Position numbers and translations under genes: made by a program. 40,891 bases of DNA from CAZUZS01 sp964624795 (GTDB taxonomy: Bacteria > Calditrichota > Calditrichia > RBG-13-44-9). Below the pieces are notes generated by a model. That model did not search any database and was not told where the DNA came from. It saw nothing but the letters and a program-made list of their open reading frames with translations. Shown here one piece after another: positions 25,169 through 32,445 of the stretch. Position 1 is the stretch's first letter. Each line of letters opens with the position of its first letter. Location of the stretch: positions 1 to 40,891 of the forward strand of contig CAZUZS010000045.1 in the NCBI GenBank assembly GCA_964624795.1, in the 5' to 3' direction.

Positions 25169-26470
25169 TCACATTGCTCCCTCGGAATCGAACACCGCTC
25201 TGAAGGTCATTAAAATCAGTTTGATATCCAATAGCAGGGAACGGTTCTTCATGTATTGAAAATCCATGCGGACCATCTCATCGAATGTTGTCTTGCTCCG
25301 GCCCGCCACCTGCCAGATGCCGGTAATCCCCGGTTTAACTTCCAGGATTCTTCGCAGATGCCAGCTTTTGTAATACCTTGTTTCGTAAGGAATCGGTGGC
25401 CGGGGCCCCACCATGCTCATGTCGCCCAGCAGAACATTGAATAGTTGCGGCAGCTCATCCAGGCTTGATTTTCGCAAAAATCGTCCCAGCGGCGTTATCC
25501 GCGGATCGTTGGTTATTTTATACAACGGCTCGTCCGAGGTGCCATTGTTTATTTCGTCAACCTCACCCTGGATAAGCTTTTTGACATAATCCATGTGAAT
25601 GGTTGAATTGCTCTCTACGCGCATGCTTCGGAATTTCAAAAAAGTGAAGGTCTTTCCCCTGTATCCGTATCGTTCCTGGCGGAATAACACCGGACCGGTT
25701 GAGGTAAGCTTAATCAGCACGGCAATCACCAGCATGACTGGCGATAGCAGCAAAATGCCGACCAGCGAACAAATTAAATCGATTGCACGCTTGAAGAACA
25801 GATACAGTTTGTCCTGCGAATTTCGGCTAATATCGTCCAGCAAAGTGGGAAGCGATGGCTGCCTGCGCCTGTTTTCGTTTCTTGTTGGGCTTTCCTCAAC
25901 GTCAGAATCCGGCCGTTCACCAAATTTTCTTTCCCTGCGGTTGTAGGGCGGGGCATTGGTGAAAATGTAATCTTCGCCTGTCACAGGTCTTTCCAATATA
26001 TCCTCAATCAGTTCGGGGATTTGAAACGGATAGGTTGAGAGATTAATATTTTGGATCATGCCGGTATACTCGGATTTGCCCAGGTTACGACAGCGTTGAT
26101 CCATTTTCATCAAGATTTTTTCAATATATTTTTTCGCGCCGGACACATCGGTGTCGAAAAGCAGAATTCCTACCCTGCTTATGTCCGAGAAAAATTTCAG
26201 ATCGCACTCCCGCGTGTAATCCGTAATCACCCGTATGAACTCTACTATACAATCCTGGAATTCTGCCGGCATCGCATTCTGATTTTCGATATCCCCGGAA
26301 GCAAAATTGAACAGCACATAGGAAAATGGGGAACCCGTGCGATCACACCTTTCCCGCTCACGTTTCAGAATATAATCCAGCTCTGAATAATCCAGCCAGC
26401 CCTTTCTGCGGGAGAGGGACCCCTGTGCGGGAGACCCCTTTATTATAAATTTAGTTTGTGACGAATACAT
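25169..26470 (-). CDS. Priming sugar transferase with N-terminal GGDEF-like domain
   Basis: 433 residues. The C-terminal 210 residues are a bacterial sugar transferase (undecaprenyl-phosphate phosphoglycosyl transferase): KRAIDLICSLVGILLLSPVM membrane anchor, FRQERYGYRGKTFTFLKFRS, LRKSSLDELPQLFNVLLGDM, SMVGPRPPIPYE and KPGITGIWQVAGRS. The catalytic DE pair is in SLDELPQ. It starts the repeat unit by placing a sugar phosphate on the lipid carrier. The N-terminal 140 residues lack the multi-TM region of WcaJ and instead resemble a degenerate nucleotide-cyclase fold (LDYILKRERERCDRTG, VGILLFDTDVSGAKKYIEKI), with no GGDEF motif. GAGGGGGG precedes the ATG. Confidence 0.9.
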   Translation of the reverse strand: MYSSQTKFIIKGSPAQGSLSRRKGWLDYSELDYILKRERERCDRTGSPFSYVLFNFASGDIENQNAMPAEFQDCIVEFIRVITDYTRECDLKFFSDISRVGILLFDTDVSGAKKYIEKILMKMDQRCRNLGKSEYTGMIQNINLSTYPFQIPELIEDILERPVTGEDYIFTNAPPYNRRERKFGERPDSDVEESPTRNENRRRQPSLPTLLDDISRNSQDKLYLFFKRAIDLICSLVGILLLSPVMLVIAVLIKLTSTGPVLFRQERYGYRGKTFTFLKFRSMRVESNSTIHMDYVKKLIQGEVDEINNGTSDEPLYKITNDPRITPLGRFLRKSSLDELPQLFNVLLGDMSMVGPRPPIPYETRYYKSWHLRRILEVKPGITGIWQVAGRSKTTFDEMVRMDFQYMKNRSLLLDIKLILMTFRAVFDSEGAM

Positions 26471-26527
26471 GTTACCCCCCTCGCGGATATTAAATACATA
26501 CCCAAATCATCCATACAAGCCAAAATT

Positions 26528-29008
26528 TCAAAAGCCGCTTTTCTCATGGTGGTTTTCCTCGCTGTAGCTGTAACCGTATTTGTACCTGGATGAATGATAA
26601 TAGGTATTATTGTCCGAGCTTCCATTCACAACAACTCCCAGCACCTTTGCATCTACCTGTTCCAGTTCCTGAACCGCCAGGCTAACATCTTCCATATAGG
26701 TGTGATCCGGCCGCACAATCAAAAGAACATCTTTTATATAGTCACCTAAAACCAGTGTGTCCGCAATTCTGGTTACAGGAGGGGTATCTACCAGGATGTA
26801 ATCAAAATAGGAATCGGCATAATCCAGGAGCTCCTTCATTTTTGGTGAAGTAAGAAGCTCGCTGGAATTCTCGATGGGGCCGCCGGAAGGCAAAACATGG
26901 ATACTCTTGTTTTTGTTTAGCACCAGCTTGGAATGGTCGATAAGCTCAATTTTCCCCGACAAAAAATCTGCGAGCGTGGCATGGTTGTTTGGTATGTTGA
27001 ACAAATCACCAAGCCGGCCCCTTCTCAAATCACCATCGATTACAAGAACTTTTTTATGAATGAGATACAGGCAAACCGCAAGATTTGCCGCAATGGTTGT
27101 TTTACCTGTTTGTTCCTCACAGCTTGTAATGAGCATGGACTTGTTCTGGAAATTTTTAAGGACTTTTGTTCGCAGGACCCGGTACGATTCGAGCGAACCT
27201 GGTTGTTCAGTCATAAACGACAAGAATCGCTCGTTCATGTTAATGCTCTGGTTGAGCTTTCTAACAAGGTTCTTTGAGTATTTGGGAATAACCGATAGAA
27301 CAGGAACCGGCGATTCGTCCTCGATGTCGCGCAAATCCACAAATTTGTCTTCAAAATATTCACGGAATAACACGAGGGTCAATCCCATTGAAAAACCAAG
27401 AATTAAACTGACCAGTAAGATCAATTTTGAACGCGGCCAGACCGGCTTCAGCGGAATGTGGGCCGGGTCCGTGACGCTGACATCCTGCAGTTTGGAGACC
27501 TCCGCCATGCGAACTTCTTCGCGTTTATCCAGCAGCAACTGGAATATCTTCTCATAAACATCTTTTTTACGCACAAGCTGGGCAAGCTCGGCTTCTTTGG
27601 CGGGCAGGGATTCCATGCGTCCGGAATATTTCCCGATCAGGTTTTGGAGTTCGGTGTCCTTATTATCCAGGTTGTTGATGATCACATTATAGGCCGAAAG
27701 CGTGTTCTGGTTGTAGCTGGCCAACTGCTCCTTGATATTCGCAATTTCTTTGTTCACAGCAACAACATCGGGATGTCTCTCGGTCCTCTTTTCCAGTAGT
27801 TGCAGCCGTTTTATTTCTGCATCCGACAGTTTCTGCAGCAGTGCGGAAAAAGGAGTGAGGGTTGAACTTTGTTCCGGATCGCCCGGCGTCAGATATGTCT
27901 GGTCAAAATATCCGTTATCTTTAAAATCCTTCACCAGTTGCGCGCGCTTGTCCTGGTACTGTTTCTTTTGCAGTTCGGTCTTAATCTGTTCGGTCTGAAG
28001 ATCTCCAAGGAAATTTATCAGCTCTTTGGAATTCTCCTGCATATCAACTATCCGGTACCTGCGCTTAAATTGACTCAGGTTCCGCTCAGCGAACTTCAGC
28101 TTCGTTTGGATTTCCTGCAATTGCTGATCTATAAATTTGAATGAATATTTGAAAGTCTGTCGTTTCTGACGCAAACGTACTTCCGAAAACTTCTTCACCA
28201 GACTGTCTGCAATTATTTTTGCGCCCAAAGGCGAAGAAAAGTTAACCGACAGTTTAAACAGGTTGGTTTTGCCGATTCGTCCTACTTCAATACTGTTTAT
28301 CAGGTTTCTGGCAGTTTGGTAGGGACTATTAATGGTAAAGTAGATCGCGCTCCCGGTTTGCGCAGCCGGCCATTCCATTCGGATGTGCATTTCATTAACA
28401 GTGAAGTCAGCAAATGGAAATGCAGTGCTGGATACCAGAAGATTGCGGGTATCGCCGTCGTAGAGGTTAAATACATGATTGTCTTCAGCGATGATATAAT
28501 ACTCTTTCGGCATTAAATCTGCCGGTAGCTCAAGCAGTGGAAAGCGGGGATAGGAATTCTCATCAATTTTATGAAAGAAATAGCGATTCTCGAATTCTGG
28601 CAATGCCATGTCAACTTTAACCGGATTGGCATTTGCTATTCGGATCGCATCAACCACCATATTTAACTTCAAATCCCGCACGACCTTCTCAGACACGATC
28701 ATCGATTTCATCATCTCCATCTCAGTTTCAACTTCGTCCTGGGATTGAGAGAGAATTATCTGGGTCAACGGATCATTGGGCTGGCGATTATCCGGCTGCT
28801 CCTTTTTCAGGACGACTGTGCTACGATATGTTTTTTGCGAGAATGTGATGTATAGCGAGGCAATAAGCACCGCAACAATCATGGGGACAAGAAAATAAAA
28901 TTTTCTCCTCCGAAACACCGTAATGAGCCGGTAAACTTTCGTTCTGTTCTCATTGTGAATGGCGGACACCCGAGAGTGATTTATTGGAGCCAATTTATTC
29001 ATAACCAT
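26528..29008 (-). CDS. Wzc-like chain-length regulator fused to BY-tyrosine kinase
   Basis: 826 residues. The N-terminal Wzz-type part is bounded by two membrane helices (about 36-55, FYFLVPMIVAVLIASLYITF, and about 530-550, LILLVSLILGFSMGLTLVLF), with long coiled-coil segments between them. The C-terminal kinase has a Walker A ending in TGKTTIAANLA, Walker A' VLVIDGDLRRGRL and Walker B YILVDTPPV. The tail has seven tyrosines in a short stretch (YYHSSRYKYGYSY), the usual autophosphorylation cluster. The protein sets polymer length and controls export together with the Wza-like protein encoded 16 bases upstream. The first Gly/Pro of the usual Walker A loop is replaced (SCEEQTGKT). Confidence 0.92.
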   Translation of the reverse strand: MVMNKLAPINHSRVSAIHNENRTKVYRLITVFRRRKFYFLVPMIVAVLIASLYITFSQKTYRSTVVLKKEQPDNRQPNDPLTQIILSQSQDEVETEMEMMKSMIVSEKVVRDLKLNMVVDAIRIANANPVKVDMALPEFENRYFFHKIDENSYPRFPLLELPADLMPKEYYIIAEDNHVFNLYDGDTRNLLVSSTAFPFADFTVNEMHIRMEWPAAQTGSAIYFTINSPYQTARNLINSIEVGRIGKTNLFKLSVNFSSPLGAKIIADSLVKKFSEVRLRQKRQTFKYSFKFIDQQLQEIQTKLKFAERNLSQFKRRYRIVDMQENSKELINFLGDLQTEQIKTELQKKQYQDKRAQLVKDFKDNGYFDQTYLTPGDPEQSSTLTPFSALLQKLSDAEIKRLQLLEKRTERHPDVVAVNKEIANIKEQLASYNQNTLSAYNVIINNLDNKDTELQNLIGKYSGRMESLPAKEAELAQLVRKKDVYEKIFQLLLDKREEVRMAEVSKLQDVSVTDPAHIPLKPVWPRSKLILLVSLILGFSMGLTLVLFREYFEDKFVDLRDIEDESPVPVLSVIPKYSKNLVRKLNQSINMNERFLSFMTEQPGSLESYRVLRTKVLKNFQNKSMLITSCEEQTGKTTIAANLAVCLYLIHKKVLVIDGDLRRGRLGDLFNIPNNHATLADFLSGKIELIDHSKLVLNKNKSIHVLPSGGPIENSSELLTSPKMKELLDYADSYFDYILVDTPPVTRIADTLVLGDYIKDVLLIVRPDHTYMEDVSLAVQELEQVDAKVLGVVVNGSSDNNTYYHSSRYKYGYSYSEENHHEKSGF

Positions 29009-29024
29009 CGAATCATTTTTTTAT

Positions 29025-29648
29025 TTAATGCAAACGTAAACTAAGGACCGCGACAATAAGCGTCCCTACGGATACCAAAACGGAAGTATTTCTTACCGAA
29101 ACCCACCAGTGACGAGGGACATAAATCTTGTCCCCGGACTGCAGTCCGACATCATCAATGCTTTTTCCATCTTTAAATATCTTCCTGGCGTCAACAGCAA
29201 TTTTTGCGTTATTCCGTATCAAATAGACGCTGTTCAGATCGGCGTCCTGCGTTTCTCCTCCTGCAAGCGCGATTACATCCGAAAATTTCTCCACGCCTGT
29301 TACATAATAAAGAGCAGGTTTCTTAACTTCGCCCAGAACACTGATCTTGTACAGTGGTTGAACCGAAATATCCACGTTCTGGTAGTAGCTTCGGAATTCA
29401 CTTGTTATCTCGTTTTTAATTGTTTTGAAATCCATGTTTTGGGTCCGGACCTCGCCGAGGTAAGGCAGCAGAATTTTGCCATCTGCCTGAACATAATAAT
29501 CACCCGAAACTTTGTCGGAAATATTGTAAAGGGTAAGCCGAATGCCGTCGCCGGGATTTAATTGCTGGCAACGGAGCTCTTTAACCGTGAAAACAAGAAA
29601 GAAGATGATGATTATTTTAAATATATTAAAATAACGAATTGTTATCAT
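29025..29648 (-). CDS. Wza-like polysaccharide export protein (OPX family)
   Basis: 207 residues. A signal peptide (IFKIIIIFFLVFTVKELRC) is followed by the polysaccharide export domain (LNPGDGIRLTLYNISDKVSG, DYYVQADGKILLPYLGEV) and an SLBB domain (ISVLGEVKKPALYYVTG, GDKIYVPRHWW). A C-terminal hydrophobic helix (TSVLVSVGTLIVAVLSL) ends the chain. The protein is shorter than E. coli Wza and, with a predicted C-terminal helix, may form only the periplasmic part of the export channel. It is the first gene of the operon. GGGAGAGG is 5-6 bases upstream of the ATG. A Cys is present near the cleavage site but not in a clear lipobox. Confidence 0.9.
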   Translation of the reverse strand: MITIRYFNIFKIIIIFFLVFTVKELRCQQLNPGDGIRLTLYNISDKVSGDYYVQADGKILLPYLGEVRTQNMDFKTIKNEITSEFRSYYQNVDISVQPLYKISVLGEVKKPALYYVTGVEKFSDVIALAGGETQDADLNSVYLIRNNAKIAVDARKIFKDGKSIDDVGLQSGDKIYVPRHWWVSVRNTSVLVSVGTLIVAVLSLRLH

Positions 29649-30497
29649 TTTTTCCTCTCCCTGCGGCAGAAAAACTCTGCCAACTCACTTACTTCACTGT
29701 CCTGTCAAACGAATCTAACGCGCCCGATTTGCGGAAACTGCTAATTCAATAAGACAAAATCTCCTACCCTCGAGGCTAAAAGCAGTTTTTTGTCCCCTCC
29801 TGCGGGTAGAGTTGCTTTCTTTCTAACGACTGCCTCACACTTCACGCATTTTTCTTCACAGGAATTATTCAATCTACAACTCCGGATTTTACACCTGCTC
29901 ATCAAACTCAACTGCTAAGAAGTTCAATTCCCATGCCATGAAAGATAAAATTGAACGGATCTCTCAGGGAGTATTTGTAATAACTTGTAATTTAATAACT
30001 TATAAAATAGGTGGGACGACGTCCTGTCATGCGGGGATTTGTGATTCTATAGTAATTCCAATAATCTTATAGTATAAATACGATAGACTTTTTGGATGCC
30101 CGGAATTCGGATTCACCCAATAATTCATGTCTTTTATGGAATTCGGTCAACTGCGCAGCAGCTTGCGTGCCGTGAAGTCTGTAGATCGACCGGGAAAAGA
30201 ATGGAGGGATCAACTCTTCAATTTAACTTGGGGATTGATGCGTTGGACATTTGCGAATTCCTGATGTCGCCTTATGAGGCAACATCTGCTCACTGGGCAC
30301 CTTCCTGGGGCATAGTCATAAACCGGCCTGAACCCGGCCCTGGTTAGAACGGATTCAGGCACAGGCCATAATAAACACCATTCTTCAAAAAATGTCTGAT
30401 AGCTTCTCTCTGGCAGCGTTACAATCGGACTTTGATCATAACAAGCTTCGACTAATAGTTCTGCGATTGAATATCAAAATCACGCTGCCGTATGTTG
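29649..30497. other. Leader region upstream of the polysaccharide operon, about 850 bp
   Basis: No credible gene. It must contain the operon promoter. A hairpin GGCAGA/TCTGCC (29665-29681) lies just before the first ribosome site. A sigma-54-like match on the minus strand, CGGCACGCAAGCTGCT (30157-30172), keeps the essential GG and GC at the right spacing but deviates at two other positions, a level expected by chance several times in this window. No riboswitch was recognised. Confidence 0.4.
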
Positions 30498-31202
30498 TCA
30501 TTTGGTCAAAATCAACTGCCGTACCTGGTGCACGTTGCCGGCCCGGAGTTCATACAAATATATTCCCGAAGCGACTAACTGGCCGTAATTATTTCTGCCG
30601 TCCCAGCGTACAGAATGGACACCGGACGGATAATTTGCGCTCGCCAGCCGCCGGACTAATTGTCCGCCAATATTGTAAATATTCAGCTCCACATTGCTGC
30701 GGGTTGGCACCGAAAATTGAATAATCGTTTCGTTGTTAAACGGATTCGGATGATTCGGGAACAACTCAAATTTGCCACTCACCACGCCGCTATGCGGATC
30801 TCCAATTCCGGTTGTGCCGAGACTGACCATCACCGAATCCCATTCCCGTGATGGTCGGCGGAATCCGGCATTGATGGTGTACTCTCCCTGCGTGGGAGCT
30901 GTTAGCGTGAAAGGATTGGAGGTAGTTCCGTTATTTACATCCACTACTGTTCCGTTGGCATCCACCAACTCGCCGGCAACCTGGCTTCCCGAGCTTACGC
31001 CGTTTACCATAACCTGTACCTGCAGGCCTGCAGTGCCGGCTACGGTAGTGATGCCATCCTGGAGCGTGTGGCAACTGCCGCCTGCACAACCGGGGGCGCT
31101 GCCGTTAAATGACGGCTGGGATACAACAGACCCCGGATTTATGTAAATGAGTGACAGAAAAATAATTACACTCACACCCAGAATCATTAATTTGACTTTC
31201 AT
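30498..31202 (-). CDS. Small secreted protein with CX4CH heme-like motif and sorting domain
   Basis: 234 residues. After an N-terminal signal helix (LMILGVSVIIFLSLIYI) comes FNGSAPGCAGGSCHTLQDG with C39, C44 and H45 forming CX4CH, a variant c-type heme attachment motif. The SGAPG.C...CH setting is typical of bacterial Reeler-like surface proteins. Residues about 60-140 form a beta-rich domain, and the C-terminal 90 residues are the sorting domain (FPNHPNPFNNETIIQFSVP, GVHSVRWDGRNNYGQLVASG). It should be exported to the cell surface. AAAGGAGG lies 5 bases before the ATG. A perfect sigma-54 promoter is just upstream, so expression is presumably activator-controlled. Heme binding is an inference. 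Confidence 0.82.
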   Translation of the reverse strand: MKVKLMILGVSVIIFLSLIYINPGSVVSQPSFNGSAPGCAGGSCHTLQDGITTVAGTAGLQVQVMVNGVSSGSQVAGELVDANGTVVDVNNGTTSNPFTLTAPTQGEYTINAGFRRPSREWDSVMVSLGTTGIGDPHSGVVSGKFELFPNHPNPFNNETIIQFSVPTRSNVELNIYNIGGQLVRRLASANYPSGVHSVRWDGRNNYGQLVASGIYLYELRAGNVHQVRQLILTK

Positions 31203-31230
31203 GAATCCTCCTTTTTTTCGATCTTAAAAG

Positions 31231-31245
31231 GCAACAGGTGTGCCA
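31231..31245 (-). promoter_or_regulatory. Perfect sigma-54 (-24/-12) promoter
   Basis: On the minus strand the sequence reads TGGCACACCTGTTGC, an exact match to TGGCAC-N5-TTGC. The -12 end is 28 bases before the ATG of the CX4CH protein gene (31202), giving a predicted start of transcription near 31219 and a short leader that includes the AAGGAGG ribosome site. A ten-base exact match is expected about 0.08 times by chance on both strands of this window. An activator of the NtrC family is required; one is encoded at 7912-9258. Confidence 0.8.
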
Positions 31246-31702
31246 TCGAAGAGCTTAAACTAAAATTTTAGACGTTTAATCGAATCGATTGTTTTAAGAA
31301 ACGCTATTTCGAAACCCCTCCTCATTTTGTACCATTATTTTTCCACCGAAATTAAAATTTGTTTACACAATTTTCAACTTATTTGATCTATTTTGTAAAA
31401 TTTTTATACGCGGGGGAACGGCGATATTCAATCCGAGCACGGAAATAACAGGAGCTGCGAAATCTGCTGACAATTGCCACTATTTGTCATTCCCTCGGAG
31501 TATCATTATTTTTGTCTGTATCGATGAATGAAAATGTTGAGGCAGCCTCTGCTCCCACAAATCCGGAAATAGCTGTTCGACTGTGCCTGTTTTGTTCCCC
31601 TGGTCGGTTGAGAGTGATCTAAATTCCAAGAGCGGAGTATAAATTTCAATTTTGTCCCGGTGGTGGACATTTTAATCTAAAATTATATTTTGAGGAGGCC
31701 CA
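31246..31702. other. Divergent intergenic region with palindromes upstream of the sigma-54 promoter
   Basis: Lies between the CX4CH protein gene and the cytochrome gene. CTAAAATTTTAG (31260-31271) is a perfect 12-base palindrome flanked by TTAAAC and GTTTAA. AAAATT/AATTTT arms occur again near 31354-31373, about 140 bases upstream of the predicted start, a usual distance for an activator site. Both are AT-rich and could be chance. The promoter of the cytochrome gene must be in the right part. No gene was seen. Confidence 0.35.
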
Positions 31703-32224
31703 ATGTCGCGATTCTGGAGTATTTTGTTGATATGTGTTGTTCTGGTGATAGTTATCTTTCTCGTTTACATCTATTCCGGCATTTACAATGTCAGTGCGCA
31801 GAAGGATCACACGGGCTTTGTTAAATGGGTGTTAAACACTACCATGGAAGAATCTGTGAAACACCATGCAAAAGGAATTGTGGTTCCCGATCTTTCGGAT
31901 TCGTCGATGGTAAAAGAAGGCGCCTTCCGTTACAGCAGGATGTGTTCCGGTTGTCACGGAGCGCCGGGCAAACCGCAGGGCGGTCACGCCAAAAATTTCA
32001 ATCCCCCTCCGCCAGAGTTAGTGAAAGTGGTTGATGAATGGACTCCGGGCGAGCTTTTCTGGATTACCCGTAACGGCATTAAAATGTCTGCCATGCCGGC
32101 TCGCGGCAGCGAAGTCTCCGATGAAGAGATCTGGAACATTGTTGCGTTCATGAAACAGATGTCGAATATTTCGGGAGATCAGTACAAGGCAATGACCGAA
32201 ACCGGAGAAGCGGATCAGCATTGA
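31703..32224 (+). CDS. Membrane-anchored monoheme cytochrome c
   Basis: 173 residues. An N-terminal uncleaved-looking membrane helix (ILLICVVLVIVIFLVYIY) is followed by IYNVSAQKDHTGFVKWVL. The cytochrome domain has the heme motif C81-S-G-C84-H85 in YSRMCSGCHGAPG; M131 in KMSAMPARG is the likely sixth ligand. The closing helix reads EEIWNIVAFMKQM. The layout matches class I cytochromes c that carry electrons at the periplasmic side of the inner membrane. No oxidase or reductase gene is adjacent. GAGGAGG precedes the ATG. It is divergent from the CX4CH protein gene. Confidence 0.92.
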   Translation: MSRFWSILLICVVLVIVIFLVYIYSGIYNVSAQKDHTGFVKWVLNTTMEESVKHHAKGIVVPDLSDSSMVKEGAFRYSRMCSGCHGAPGKPQGGHAKNFNPPPPELVKVVDEWTPGELFWITRNGIKMSAMPARGSEVSDEEIWNIVAFMKQMSNISGDQYKAMTETGEADQH

Positions 32225-32390
32225 TGTCCGTGAAATTCCTGCCGCCAGCGATCCCCAAATAGTCTGCTATCGTAATCTATAGCAATTTCGCCTGGCAGCG
32301 ATTTGCTCTGCATTTTTCTGAATTCTGTTTGGCTTACCGAACCCCGCAATCTGATCTCACCCATTTTGTACAATCCTATTGACAATAAAA

Positions 32391-32414
32391 AAAGCCCCGC
32401 CGAAACGGGGCTTT
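32391..32414 (-). terminator. Intrinsic terminator of the M36 peptidase gene
   Basis: AAAGCCCCG (32391-32399) pairs perfectly with CGGGGCTTT (32406-32414) around a 6-base loop. Read on the minus strand the stem is followed by a run of seven T, which makes a standard rho-independent terminator about 30 bases after the stop at 32446. It may also slow plus-strand transcription from the cytochrome gene. Confidence 0.9.
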
Positions 32415-32445
32415 CGTTTAACCTTTTGAATATGCTTTCTGAATT

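Noticed and set aside
30157..30172. Sigma-54-like site upstream of the Wza-like gene
   Set aside because: Two deviations from the ten-base core; matches of this quality with intact GG and GC are expected about a dozen times by chance in the window, and it is about 510 bases from the gene.
30096..30347. 83-residue plus-strand frame upstream of the polysaccharide operon
   Set aside because: No ribosome site, unnatural composition and no domain; treated as non-coding leader.
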